DNA of 64,000 nt from Maritimibacter alkaliphilus HTCC2654 (GTDB taxonomy: Bacteria > Pseudomonadota > Alphaproteobacteria > Rhodobacterales > Rhodobacteraceae): the NCBI RefSeq assembly GCF_000152805.1, contig NZ_CH902578.1:1146992-1210991 (forward strand), given 5' to 3'. The notes under the pieces were generated by a model. The model saw nothing but the letters and a program-made list of their open reading frames with translations, did not search any database and was not told where the DNA came from. The position numbers and the translations under genes were made by a program. Shown here piece after piece: positions 1 to 8,708 of this stretch; positions within the stretch are counted from its first letter, which is position 1; each line of letters starts with the position of its first letter.

Positions 1-1445
1 AGAACTACGCCGATCAACACGACCCGCGCGATCTGGATTTCGTCGAGGCGCGCATGGCGCGGGTGTCGCCCGCCTATCTGGAGGATTTTCGCGCCGTCCG
101 GGCCGGGCGCGAGCTGTTGCTGGCCAACGTCTTTCTGGCGCGGCGCGAGATTGTCGACGGCTATTGCTGCTGGGCCTTCGACCTGCTCGAAGCCTTGCGG
201 ACCACCGACATTCCGCGCCCCCATGTCAGCCCCTACAATGCCCGCTACCTCGGCTTCGTGGCGGAGCGGCTTTTCACTACGTTCATGCGCAAATACCTGC
301 GCGACCACCCCGAGACGCGGGTCGAGCGGGTCAACATCCTGAACCTTGGCCGGTCGCTCGTCGTTCCTTTCGCACGGGGCGCGCGCTTCAATGACGGTGC
401 GGTCAACGTGGCCTTCACCTCGGACCGGCCCTACCTGCCCCAGACTGCGGCGATGGTGGCCTCGCTCATCGAACATGCGGCGCCGGACCGGGAATATAAC
501 CTTTTCTATCTGCACGAGAATATCGGTGACCGGGATCTCGACCTACTCAGGTCCCTCGCGGTCGCACATGGCAATATCACGCTGCATACGATCAACGTGG
601 GGACCGCGTTTTCACGGGAATATCGCGCCCGCCATCATACGCCGAGCAACGCGACCTACAACAGGTTCCTGCTCTTCGACCTGCTGCCCGACGTGGAGCG
701 GCTCGTCTATCTCGACGTCGATCTCGTGCTGTGTGGCGATGTTGCGGAGCTGTTCGACACCGACATGAACGACGCGCCGCTGGCCGCCGTGACCGATGCG
801 CTGATGACGCGGGTTCTGGCCACGCGGGTGCGCACGCGCGACCCGGAGGTGCCGGACCTGTATGCCTACCTCTCGGACGATCTGGGGCTGAGCGACGACC
901 AGATTTCCCGGTATTTCAATGCGGGCGTCATGGTGATGAACTTCGCTGCGATGGACGTGGCGAAGGTGGGGCGAGAACTGCGTGAGATGGTCGCGGGAAA
1001 CCGCTACTTCTTTCGCGATCAGGACATTCTGAATGTCTATTTCCGTGATCGGTTCGTCACGCTGCCTTCGCGGTTCAACGTCCACAACTCTGACCGTGGC
1101 GCATATGACAACGTGCCGGTGCCGATCCGCAACGATGCGCTCGCCGCCAAGGCCGACCCGTTCATCGTTCATTTCGCCGCCGCGCATCAGAAGCCCTGGC
1201 GCGAACCGGATGTCGAATTCGCGGGCCTGTTCTGGTCGACGCTCGCCCGGACTCCGTTCTGGTTTGAGGTGTTGGAGGCGACACGACGCCATCGAAGCCT
1301 GCGCGCGCGCCTGTCGCGGCCCGATACCTGGAAACACGGCGTGGTCATCGCCGGACGGCGGTTGGGGCGGCGGTTTCCGGCGCTGACACCGTGGCTTTTG
1401 CGCATCTACCGCTGGGCGCTCGGTCGGTTTCACTGGATCAACTAG
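1..1445 (+). CDS. DUF4422-GT8 fusion glycosyltransferase (5' partial)
   Basis: The frame is open from base 3, so the gene begins before the window. The ATG at 54 is internal. Residues before and just after it (YADQHDPRDLDF, then NVFLARREIVDGYCCWAFDLLEAL and YLGFVAERL) match the C-terminal half of DUF4422, found in capsule and LPS glycosyltransferases. From about residue 115 (counted from the ATG at 54) a GT8 domain follows (VNVAFTSDRPYLPQ), with the metal/nucleotide-sugar motif DVD at 221-223 in YLDVDLVLCGD and a later FNAGVMVMN segment. It probably adds one or two sugars to a surface polysaccharide in the cytoplasm. The stop is 3 nt before the next start, so it leads an apparent five-gene operon. 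Fusion and family are seen directly; sugar and acceptor are unknown. Confidence 0.85.
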   Translation, partial: NYADQHDPRDLDFVEARMARVSPAYLEDFRAVRAGRELLLANVFLARREIVDGYCCWAFDLLEALRTTDIPRPHVSPYNARYLGFVAERLFTTFMRKYLRDHPETRVERVNILNLGRSLVVPFARGARFNDGAVNVAFTSDRPYLPQTAAMVASLIEHAAPDREYNLFYLHENIGDRDLDLLRSLAVAHGNITLHTINVGTAFSREYRARHHTPSNATYNRFLLFDLLPDVERLVYLDVDLVLCGDVAELFDTDMNDAPLAAVTDALMTRVLATRVRTRDPEVPDLYAYLSDDLGLSDDQISRYFNAGVMVMNFAAMDVAKVGRELREMVAGNRYFFRDQDILNVYFRDRFVTLPSRFNVHNSDRGAYDNVPVPIRNDALAAKADPFIVHFAAAHQKPWREPDVEFAGLFWSTLARTPFWFEVLEATRRHRSLRARLSRPDTWKHGVVIAGRRLGRRFPALTPWLLRIYRWALGRFHWIN

Positions 1446-1448
1446 CCC

Positions 1449-2480
1449 GTGAAAACGCTCTATCTGCATATCGGCCACTACAAGACGGGCACCTCGGCCT
1501 TCCAAAGCTACTGCGCCGACAACGCCGCCGGGCTGGCGCGGCGGGGCCTCCTGTATCCGAAGGCCGGGCGTGGTGTTTCGGCACCGACAAGCCATGCCGG
1601 GCTGGCGATCCCGCTGGCCGCAGAGCATGGCTTCCACCCGCCGCGCTGGTTCGGAATGGGGGAAAGCACCGACGAGGCGTTCGGCGCGCTTCATGCCGAA
1701 CTTGGTTCAACACAGCAGCGCAAAGCCCTGATCTCAAGCGAGGAATTCGTTCAAATTGCCTTGTGCGAAGACCCCGATTTGGCGCTGGCCGCGCTGCGCC
1801 GTCGGTTGGAGCCTTATTCCGTCAAGGTCATCTTCACGGTGCGCGAGCCCTTGGCGCTTTTGACCTCGTGGTATGCACAGGTGAGCCGTGGCGCGACGCC
1901 GCGCGGCACCTTCCTCGACTTCGCCGCGACGATGAACCCGGATTTTCTGTCGCAAGACCCGATCCGGGCGCGCTTCGCCCGGACCTTCGGCGCAGGTCAC
2001 GTCAGGCTCTTACGTTATGCGGGCCAAGGACCGTGGCTGAAACGCCGCATGTTGTGGTCGACACGCACCGTGCCCTTTAGCCGCGCGCATCCGCCCATCG
2101 CGAACGTGACACCCGGACTCGACACGCTGGAAGAGGAGCGGTTGGGCAAACTGCCACCCGACGCGGCGGCGTTCACCGTGACACGGGCGACGCTTGAAAC
2201 GCTGCAAACGCAGGTCGACCGGGTCAACGCAGGCTACGCCGAATTGTCACGACACCTCACCACCGACCCGAGCGCCTTGAGCCTCGTTGCCCTCGCGCGA
2301 CACTACCATGACCTGATCGCACCGGCGGCAGGCCGGATGCCGCTCGACCCACGCGAAGCCGTAGCGATGCGTGATCTGGCGCAGGATGCGGGCGACGGCA
2401 CTCTCCGCGATACTCTCCTCCGCATCGCAGGCCACATCGAACGATCGCAAACCGCCACGCCGCAGCGAGGCATCGCATGA
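1449..2480 (+). CDS. Sulfotransferase-like protein
   Basis: This 343-residue cytosolic protein has an N-terminal PAPS-binding loop (HIGHYKTGTSAFQ, residues 7-19) and a second segment near residues 133-152 (VIFTVREPLALLTSWY) typical of the 3'-phosphate-binding region of sulfotransferases. It starts at GTG 1449, only 3 nt after the preceding stop, and its end overlaps the next start by 4 nt (ATGA), implying translational coupling. Sitting among glycosyltransferases, it probably sulfates a surface sugar. No signal peptide or membrane helix is evident. The acceptor cannot be read from sequence. Confidence 0.75.
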   Translation: MKTLYLHIGHYKTGTSAFQSYCADNAAGLARRGLLYPKAGRGVSAPTSHAGLAIPLAAEHGFHPPRWFGMGESTDEAFGALHAELGSTQQRKALISSEEFVQIALCEDPDLALAALRRRLEPYSVKVIFTVREPLALLTSWYAQVSRGATPRGTFLDFAATMNPDFLSQDPIRARFARTFGAGHVRLLRYAGQGPWLKRRMLWSTRTVPFSRAHPPIANVTPGLDTLEEERLGKLPPDAAAFTVTRATLETLQTQVDRVNAGYAELSRHLTTDPSALSLVALARHYHDLIAPAAGRMPLDPREAVAMRDLAQDAGDGTLRDTLLRIAGHIERSQTATPQRGIA

Positions 2481-3220
2481 CCCCCCGGCTCATGCTCGCA
2501 AGGCTGCGCGCGGCCATCGCGCGGCGGGATACGGACCCGCTCAGGCGCTTTCGCAGGCGATATCCGAACCTGCGCGGCACGGTGTTCATCATCACCTATG
2601 GCCGGTCCGGTTCGACGCTTCTGCAAGGGCTTCTGAATACCGTACCGGGCAGCCATATCGGCGGCGAGACCTTCGATACCCTCGGCATTCTGTTCGATGC
2701 GACCGCCCGCGCCACGCGCGCCCACCGTCGTTGGGGGGACGAGCCGCGCGCCGTGGATCATCCGTGGTTCAATGCTCAAAACATCGACGAAATCGGATTG
2801 GAGCAGGACCTCGCCCTTGCCTATGCGGCCCGCGTCATCTGCCCGCCGACCGATGCGACGTGGATCGGCACCAAGGAAATCCGCTATCCGCAGCGGGCCG
2901 AGACGCTTCCGGCCCTCGTCGCCATGGTGCTACGGAGTTTCCCCAACCCGGTCATCGTGTTCAATTCGCGCGATGCCGGCGCCGTCGCGCAATCGCGGTG
3001 GTGGGCGAGCCAGCCGGAGGCCGTGGTGCGTGACTTGATCGCGCGGATGGATGGCATCTTCGCCGCGATCGCCAAGGATCACCCGGAGCGGTGCTTTCAC
3101 CTGCGGCATGAGGACACGATCGCCGATCCCGAGACGTTGCGCCCCGTGTTCGACGCGATGGGCGCCGAGTTCGACGTTGCGGCCATTGCGCGGGTATTGT
3201 CCAATCGGTTGACGCATTGA
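2477..3220 (+). CDS. Sulfotransferase family protein
   Basis: This 247-residue protein has a clear P-loop-like PAPS motif (TYGRSGSTLLQ, residues 40-50) and a downstream VIVFNSRDAGAVAQSRWW segment with the Arg/Ser pair expected for 3'-phosphate contacts. Its start overlaps the stop of the preceding sulfotransferase by 4 nt. It differs clearly in sequence from that neighbour, so the two are not a recent duplication and may act on different positions or acceptors. Membership in the sulfotransferase superfamily is well supported. The substrate is inferred only from the glycan locus. Confidence 0.8.
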   Translation: MTPRLMLARLRAAIARRDTDPLRRFRRRYPNLRGTVFIITYGRSGSTLLQGLLNTVPGSHIGGETFDTLGILFDATARATRAHRRWGDEPRAVDHPWFNAQNIDEIGLEQDLALAYAARVICPPTDATWIGTKEIRYPQRAETLPALVAMVLRSFPNPVIVFNSRDAGAVAQSRWWASQPEAVVRDLIARMDGIFAAIAKDHPERCFHLRHEDTIADPETLRPVFDAMGAEFDVAAIARVLSNRLTH

Positions 3221-3238
3221 ACCGACTCGGAGGCCGGC

Positions 3239-4045
3239 ATGACGCAGGTTCACCCGCCGCTCCTGATATTTTCCGACCTCGACGGCACGCTTCTGGATCA
3301 CGACACCTACGGCTGGTCCCCCGCCCGCCCTGCGCTTGACCGACTGGCGCGTCTTGGCGGCGGCGTGGTTCTGGCCACGTCCAAGACGGCGGCCGAAGTT
3401 GGCCCCCTGCGCGACGAACTGGGATTGTCGGCATGGCCCGCCATCGTCGAAAACGGCGCCGGGATACTGGAGCCGGGGGCGCGCCCTGCGGTCTCGGGCG
3501 ATTACGCCAGATTGCGCGCGGCGCTGGACGATCTGCCGGGCGATCTCAGGAAGACCTATACCGGGTTCGGCGATCTGGACGCGGCGGGCGTGGCCGGGAT
3601 CACCGGACTGCCCACCGACAAGGCGGAACTGGCGAAGGCGCGCGCCTTTTCCGAGCCGGGCATCTGGACGGGTGACGAACCGGGCCGCGAGGCATTCGTC
3701 GCGGCACTGGGCGAACGCGGGATCACGGCACGCATGGGCGGGCGGTTCCTGACGCTGTCGTTCGGTCGGACCAAGGCCGATGCGATGGCCGAGTTGGTCG
3801 ACCGTTTCGCGCCGCGGCACACGATGGCCTTGGGCGATGCGCCGAACGACGCCGAAATGATCGAGGCCGCCGATTTCGGCGTCATCATCCCCAATCCGCA
3901 CGGCGCGCCCCTTCCCCCCCTGATGGGCGAGGCGGAGGGTCGCATCACCCGCGCGGCCCACCCCGGCCCCGAAGGCTGGAACTTGTCGGTGGGCCAAGTT
4001 ATTGACGAGTTGGAACTTTCCCGAGGAGCTTCGCGGCATGGCTGA
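3239..4045 (+). CDS. mpgP: HAD-IIB phosphatase, mannosyl/glucosyl-3-phosphoglycerate phosphatase type
   Basis: This 268-residue HAD hydrolase has motif I DLDGT at residues 13-17 (nucleophile D13), motif II around VLATSKT, a conserved lysine region in RTKADAM and motif IV GDAPND near residues 199-204. The spacing and the NGAGI segment match the mannosyl-3-phosphoglycerate phosphatase branch of HAD-IIB. It should dephosphorylate a glycosyl-3-phosphoglycerate to the glycosylglycerate, a compatible solute or glycan precursor. A GGAGG sits 5 nt before ATG 3239. The last 8 nt overlap the start of the GT81-like synthase, the expected upstream enzyme. Gluco versus manno specificity cannot be decided here. 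Confidence 0.75.
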   Translation: MTQVHPPLLIFSDLDGTLLDHDTYGWSPARPALDRLARLGGGVVLATSKTAAEVGPLRDELGLSAWPAIVENGAGILEPGARPAVSGDYARLRAALDDLPGDLRKTYTGFGDLDAAGVAGITGLPTDKAELAKARAFSEPGIWTGDEPGREAFVAALGERGITARMGGRFLTLSFGRTKADAMAELVDRFAPRHTMALGDAPNDAEMIEAADFGVIIPNPHGAPLPPLMGEAEGRITRAAHPGPEGWNLSVGQVIDELELSRGASRHG

Positions 4046-5258
4046 TTTCCACCAGAACGGCAACATCACGACGCTCCACAATCTGCGCACACGCGGCGTG
4101 GAGGAATTGAACTACGAGTTGTCGGCCTTCGCCCAGACCCGCAAGATCAGCCTGATCCTGCCGTCGCTGTTCTCGGAGCTCGAAGGCGAAGCTTTGCCGC
4201 ATATCGTGGACGAGCTCGGCAAGGTGCCGTATCTGCACCGCATCGTCATCGGCCTTGACCGCGCGACGGAAGCGCAGTTCCGGCAGGCGCGGGCGTTTTT
4301 CTCGAGCCTGCCGCAGGATCATATCGTGATCTGGAACGACAGCCCCCGGATGCTTGAAATGCAAGCCCGGCTGGAAAACCTCGGCCTCGCGCCGCAAGAA
4401 CCGGGCAAGGGCAAGAACGTCTGGTCCTGTATCGGCTACCTCATCGGCTGTGCCGACAGCGCCGTCATGGCGATCCACGATTGCGATATCCTGACCTATG
4501 AGAACGAGATGCTGGCGCGGCTGGTCTATCCGGTCGCGAACCCGACGTTCCCCTATCAGGTCGCCAAGGGCTATTACCCGCGCGTCGGCGAAGGCAAGCT
4601 GAACGGGCGTGTCACGCGGCTTTTGGTGTCGCCGCTCCTGATCGCGCTGAAACGGGTGATCGGGGATCGCGATTACCTCGACTACCTGCGGTCGTTCCGC
4701 TACCCGCTGTCCGGCGAATTCGCGATGCGCACCGCGATCCTGCCGGATCTGCGCATTCCGTCGGACTGGGGGCTGGAAATCGGCGTGCTGTCCGAAGCCT
4801 GGCGCAATCTTGCGCCCAAGTCGGTCTGTCAGGTCGAAATCTCGGACGCTTACGATCACAAGCATCAGGACCTGTCCGCCGAGGACGCCTCGACCGGTCT
4901 GTCGCGCATGTCGACTGACATCTGCAAAGCGATCTTCCGCAAGCTGGCGGCGGACGGGACGGTGTTCACGCCCAACGTGTTCCGCACGCTCAAGGCGACC
5001 TATTACCGCTCGGCGCTCGATCTGCTCGACGGGTATTACAACGATGCCAAGATGAACGGGCTGGTCATCGACCGCCATGCGGAAGAGAAATCGATCGAGA
5101 TGTTCGCCGAGAACATCATCCGCGCCGGCAACGTGTTTCTCGACAACCCGCATGAGACGCCGTTCATCCCGACGTGGAACCGGGTTCATGCGGCGGACCC
5201 GCATTTCCTGAAGGATCTTCAGATCGCGGCGCGCGAGGATCAGGCGGAGTTCCTTTAG
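4038..5258 (+). CDS. gpgS: GT81-like glucosyl-3-phosphoglycerate synthase
   Basis: ATG 4038 is preferred over an upstream in-frame ATG at 4002 because GAGGAG lies at 4023-4028, 9 nt upstream; this gives 406 residues. Family signs are a DXD-type motif DCD at 148-150 in AIHDCDILTYENE, then GRVTRLLVSPLL, PLSGEFAMR, SDWGLEIGVL and YDHKHQ. These correspond to conserved blocks of glucosyl-3-phosphoglycerate synthases (GRVT..., PLGGEYA, GVEIG, EHRN). The enzyme would transfer a hexose from a nucleotide sugar to 3-phosphoglycerate, and the overlapping HAD phosphatase would finish the pathway. The gene converges on the GT26 gene with a 4-bp stop overlap. Confidence 0.72.
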   Translation: MADFHQNGNITTLHNLRTRGVEELNYELSAFAQTRKISLILPSLFSELEGEALPHIVDELGKVPYLHRIVIGLDRATEAQFRQARAFFSSLPQDHIVIWNDSPRMLEMQARLENLGLAPQEPGKGKNVWSCIGYLIGCADSAVMAIHDCDILTYENEMLARLVYPVANPTFPYQVAKGYYPRVGEGKLNGRVTRLLVSPLLIALKRVIGDRDYLDYLRSFRYPLSGEFAMRTAILPDLRIPSDWGLEIGVLSEAWRNLAPKSVCQVEISDAYDHKHQDLSAEDASTGLSRMSTDICKAIFRKLAADGTVFTPNVFRTLKATYYRSALDLLDGYYNDAKMNGLVIDRHAEEKSIEMFAENIIRAGNVFLDNPHETPFIPTWNRVHAADPHFLKDLQIAAREDQAEFL

Positions 5259-5989
5259 TCCCGCAGGGGAAGCTGCGGTCGGCGCAGTGCGGCGCGGGCG
5301 AGGAACGGCAGGTAGTGGCGCAGGATGCGTGGCGCGATATGCGGCGTGTTCAAAGCGCGGTAGAGCCAGCGCAGGTTTCTGCGGGTGTAGACCTCGGGGT
5401 AATACGGGTGGCGCGCGGTCTGATGCACGAAAGCGCCGCAGGTCACGATGGCGGTCGGATGGTCGAGCCGCGCCTTGAGGGCGAGCGCCAGCGCCTCCTG
5501 CCGGGGGCTGCCCATCGACACGAGCAACACGTCAGGTCTGGCGACCGCCACATCGCTCATCAGTTGGCGATGGGACGGGTGATACCCCGATGCCGCCAGC
5601 ACGACGCGAAGGCCGGGGTGCCGATCGCGCAGAAAGGTTGCGACGCGCGACACCTCGTCGGACGTGCCGCCGATCAGGCCCAGACGCGCCCCGCGTTGCG
5701 CGAGCCGGTCCATCGCCGCACAGGCCACACCCGCGTAGTCGAACGACAGGCTTTCGCAGGGCACCCCCGTCAGCTTCGACACGATCCGGGCGGTGGTGCC
5801 ACCGTCGATGACCACGTGGTCGTCGCCGCTCGTCGCGAAATGTCCCGCGCGATGGTGCGACAGCGTGTGCGGGTTCAGATACCAGAGCACTTCGGGGCCG
5901 GGCCGCGGCGCGGTCAGCCAGTGCAACAGGTCGGCCTGGCGGCGGATCAGGCGGGAACGGCCGGTGACGGCGGTGGCGCTGTATAGCAT
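5255..5989 (-). CDS. WecG/TagA/CpsF family glycosyltransferase (GT26)
   Basis: This 244-residue protein carries the GT26 signature DVLLVSMGSPRQE at residues 153-165, together with YLNPHTLSHHR, VIDGGTT and LGLIGGTSDEV blocks. GT26 enzymes transfer an N-acetylated or similar sugar to a lipid-linked intermediate at the inner face of the membrane. The C-terminus is rich in basic and aromatic residues, fitting peripheral membrane association. It follows the GT4 gene on the minus strand with a 3-nt gap, so the two are probably cotranscribed. Its tail overlaps the convergent GT81 gene by 4 bp. Confidence 0.87.
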   Translation of the reverse strand: MLYSATAVTGRSRLIRRQADLLHWLTAPRPGPEVLWYLNPHTLSHHRAGHFATSGDDHVVIDGGTTARIVSKLTGVPCESLSFDYAGVACAAMDRLAQRGARLGLIGGTSDEVSRVATFLRDRHPGLRVVLAASGYHPSHRQLMSDVAVARPDVLLVSMGSPRQEALALALKARLDHPTAIVTCGAFVHQTARHPYYPEVYTRRNLRWLYRALNTPHIAPRILRHYLPFLARAALRRPQLPLRD

Positions 5990-5992
5990 TAA

Positions 5993-7006
5993 TTACACAT
6001 CCGATGTCCGCAGACCGGCACTTTCGCGCGACGAAATGTCACTTTTCGAACATATGTCCCGCATCGAAACTCCCAGCACCTTGGCCCAGACCGACCACAG
6101 TGCTTCGTCCCGTACCCCACTCAGATCATACGACCCGCGTGGCAGGCGCGTAAAGGCCCCCATCAGGGCCTCGGGCCGGTCCTCGATCCGCGCGGTCGGA
6201 CCGATCCGCCGCTCGAAGTCCCTGAGCCCGGTGGCGAAGGCGTTCGCGATGATCGGCAAGCCCGCGCGGGCGGCTTCGACCATGATGGTCGGGAAGCCCT
6301 CGTATTCCGACCAGACGATCAGGGCGTCGGCCTCCGAGAACGACGCCTGCGGGTCGGACCCCAAGGGGGCGAAGGTCACGCCATCCGGCTCATCCTGCGG
6401 CGGCGGATAGCCATGGACGCGCAGCCGAACCGGATGCCCGGCATCCCGCGCCTCGGCCACCACGGCAAGCACCTTGTCGAGCCGTTTCTGCGCACCGGGC
6501 CGTCCGACGTAGAGAAGGTGTTTCGGCTGATCCGTCCGCCGGATCGGCATGGTGGCCGGCACATCCGGCGCGACCGGGGCATAGGCGACGGCAAGCGCGG
6601 CACGGCGCAGAAGGGGCAATCGGGCAAGATGCTCGGCCAATTCATCGCACACGCACAGGACGGGTGCCCGCCAGCTCATCGAGACGATGAACGCCGCATC
6701 CACCACGCGTTTCGTTAAAGACCCAATCAGCGGCACATGCCGCCAATAGACGAGCCGCGCGCCGAGGCCGCGCCAGCCGATGTGCAGGAGGTCGCGCATG
6801 CGTGAGAAGATGAGCGTTCGTCCGGCAAGATCGGTTTCGACAAGCCGCCGCACCTCCGCCCCGAAGACCGGATGCCCCTCGCGCGAAACCAGTTCGGCCG
6901 CCACGCCGTTGCGGCGCAGGAAATCGCGAAGCCGCAGGCTGACACGTTCGATCCCGCCCGCGGCCTCCCAGCGGCAATAGATCAGGATGGGGGCGTCGGC
7001 GCTCAT
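5993..7006 (-). CDS. Glycosyltransferase group 1 (GT4)
   Basis: I choose the ATG at 7006 (337 residues). The frame runs further upstream, but that extension is low-complexity and enters the 5' region of selU. The protein begins MSADAPILIYCRWEAAGGIER, a typical GT4 N-terminus with a glycine-rich acceptor loop. The C-terminal half has the nucleotide-sugar fold: LLYVGRPGAQKRLDKVL (164-180) and the E-x7-E type WSEYEGFPTIMVEAARAGLP (232-251). It is a cytosolic retaining glycosyltransferase in the surface-glycan locus, divergent from selU. Donor and acceptor are unknown. Confidence 0.85.
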   Translation of the reverse strand: MSADAPILIYCRWEAAGGIERVSLRLRDFLRRNGVAAELVSREGHPVFGAEVRRLVETDLAGRTLIFSRMRDLLHIGWRGLGARLVYWRHVPLIGSLTKRVVDAAFIVSMSWRAPVLCVCDELAEHLARLPLLRRAALAVAYAPVAPDVPATMPIRRTDQPKHLLYVGRPGAQKRLDKVLAVVAEARDAGHPVRLRVHGYPPPQDEPDGVTFAPLGSDPQASFSEADALIVWSEYEGFPTIMVEAARAGLPIIANAFATGLRDFERRIGPTARIEDRPEALMGAFTRLPRGSYDLSGVRDEALWSVWAKVLGVSMRDICSKSDISSRESAGLRTSDV

Positions 7007-7115
7007 GCCCGATTTTGTCCTCCGGCGGCGCGGCAAAGGCAAGTGCGGCGGCTGGCCTTGCGCGGCGCGATCCGCTACATCCTTGCGACGCGCCCGCGTC
7101 AGGACCGGAGACCCC

Positions 7116-8153
7116 ATGTCCGTCAGGATCACCTCGCTTTCAGACCTCGCAGCCCTTGGGTTCGACGACATCATCGACGCGCGCTCGCCCTCGGAATATG
7201 CCGAGGACCGCATCCCCGGCGCCATCAGCCTGCCGGTGCTGAACGACGAGGAACGCGCGCAGGTCGGCACGATCTATGTGCAGGAAGACCCGTTCAAGGC
7301 CCGCAAGATCGGCGCGGCGCTGGTCGCGCGCAATGCCGCGACCCACATTCAGGGGCCGCTGGCCGACCGCGAAGGCGGTTGGAAGCCTTTGGTCTATTGC
7401 TGGCGCGGCGGGCAGCGGTCCAATTCCTTCGCGTCGATCCTTAGCCAGATCGGCTGGCGCGCCGATGTGATCGAGGGTGGATACCGCACCTATCGGCGGC
7501 TTGTGGTGGACATGCTGCATCGCGCGCCCCTGCCCCATCGGCTGATGCTGATCGACGGTGGCACGGGCACGGCCAAGACCCGGCTTCTGCACCATATCGC
7601 GGCGGCGGGCGGTCAGGTGCTGGACCTCGAAGGCCTCGCCTCGCATCGCGGGTCGCTGTTCGGGATGGTGGGTGAGGAACAGCCCAGCCAAAAGGCGTTC
7701 GAAAGCGGGATCGCCATGGCGCTGACCCGGCTGGACCCGAAGCGTGTGACTTTCGTGGAGGCCGAAAGCAGCAAGGTCGGCGATCTTCTGGTGCCGCCCG
7801 CGTTGTGGAAGGCCATGCTCGCCTCGCCCTATGTCGAGGTCACCGCCCCGATCGCCGCCCGCGCCGAGCACTTGGTGACGAGCTACCCGGATATCGTGGA
7901 CGACGCCGACCGCTTGGCGCGAACGCTCGACCGGCTGGTGAAATACCATGGGCGCGACGTCGTGGGCGGCTGGCACGAGCTGGCCCAAGACGGGAACTGG
8001 GCGGGGCTGGCGCACCAACTGGTCGAGACGCACTACGACCCGCGCTACAAGCGCATCCGGCGCGAGGCCGAGCCGGAGCGGCTTCTGGATCTTGCCGACC
8101 TGACCGACGCGACGCTGGCCGAAGCCGCGAAAGCTCTCGTCGCCTCAGTCTGA
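7116..8153 (+). CDS. selU: tRNA 2-selenouridine synthase
   Basis: This 345-residue protein has an N-terminal rhodanese domain with active-site Cys95 in LVYCWRGGQRSNS, followed by a P-loop-like domain (GGTGTAKT, residues 148-155). That is the two-domain layout of SelU/MnmH (YbbB), which converts 2-thiouridine at the tRNA wobble position to 2-selenouridine via a geranylated intermediate. ATG 7116 follows a GGAG 5 nt upstream; an in-frame upstream extension to 6987 is rejected because it overlaps the divergent gene. The P-loop has Ala instead of the usual Gly before the Lys. The selenophosphate donor gene selD is not in the window. The 3' end overlaps the FMN-reductase gene tail to tail by 9 bp. 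Confidence 0.92.
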   Translation: MSVRITSLSDLAALGFDDIIDARSPSEYAEDRIPGAISLPVLNDEERAQVGTIYVQEDPFKARKIGAALVARNAATHIQGPLADREGGWKPLVYCWRGGQRSNSFASILSQIGWRADVIEGGYRTYRRLVVDMLHRAPLPHRLMLIDGGTGTAKTRLLHHIAAAGGQVLDLEGLASHRGSLFGMVGEEQPSQKAFESGIAMALTRLDPKRVTFVEAESSKVGDLLVPPALWKAMLASPYVEVTAPIAARAEHLVTSYPDIVDDADRLARTLDRLVKYHGRDVVGGWHELAQDGNWAGLAHQLVETHYDPRYKRIRREAEPERLLDLADLTDATLAEAAKALVASV

Positions 8154-8708
8154 GGCCGCGCCCAGCGCCTTGGCCAAGGAAGCGAACATCGCCTCGGCCG
8201 CCTGCACCTGCACATCGCCCGCCCTGAACACCCCGTCGACGACGGCGGCGCCGACGAAGGGGATGTTCACCTGCTGCATGATCGGCTTCATCTCGAAACA
8301 GGCGATCACGGGCAACAGCGCCTCGACCGCACGGGTGCCTGCCGCGACGCCCCCGTAACTGACGAAGCCGACCGGCTTGCCCGACCATTCGGCGCTCAGG
8401 TGGTCGAGCGCGTTCTTGAGGCTCGCGGGATAGGCGTGGTTGTATTCCGGCGTGATGAAAACGAACCCGTCGGCCTCGCTCACCTTCGCGGACCAGTTTT
8501 TCGTCGTCTCCCGCGTGTACTTTCCGCTGCGCGGATGGTGCGGCTCGTCGAACAACGGCAGGGGATGATCCCTGAGGTCGACCAGTTCGACCGACAGTCC
8601 GGTCTGTGTCCGAGCCTGCGTCATCACCCAGTCCGCGATTGCGGCCCCCAGCCGGACTTCGCGGACACTGGCGAGGATGACGTGAATGACGGGTCTGGAC
8701 TGGGACAT
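8145..8708 (-). CDS. NADPH-dependent FMN reductase family protein
   Basis: This 187-residue flavodoxin-fold protein begins MSQSRPVIHVILASVREVRLG, the FMN-phosphate loop, followed by VDLRDHPLPLFDEP and FVFITPEYNHAYPASLKNALDHL, the hallmark of NADPH-dependent FMN/quinone/azo reductases. ATG 8708 overlaps the stop of the upstream YCII gene by 1 nt (TGATG), so the two are translationally coupled. A longer frame running upstream is the antisense part of that gene and is rejected. It may supply reduced flavin or reduce quinone-like intermediates for the neighbouring catabolic genes, which is inference. Confidence 0.87.
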   Translation of the reverse strand: MSQSRPVIHVILASVREVRLGAAIADWVMTQARTQTGLSVELVDLRDHPLPLFDEPHHPRSGKYTRETTKNWSAKVSEADGFVFITPEYNHAYPASLKNALDHLSAEWSGKPVGFVSYGGVAAGTRAVEALLPVIACFEMKPIMQQVNIPFVGAAVVDGVFRAGDVQVQAAEAMFASLAKALGAASD

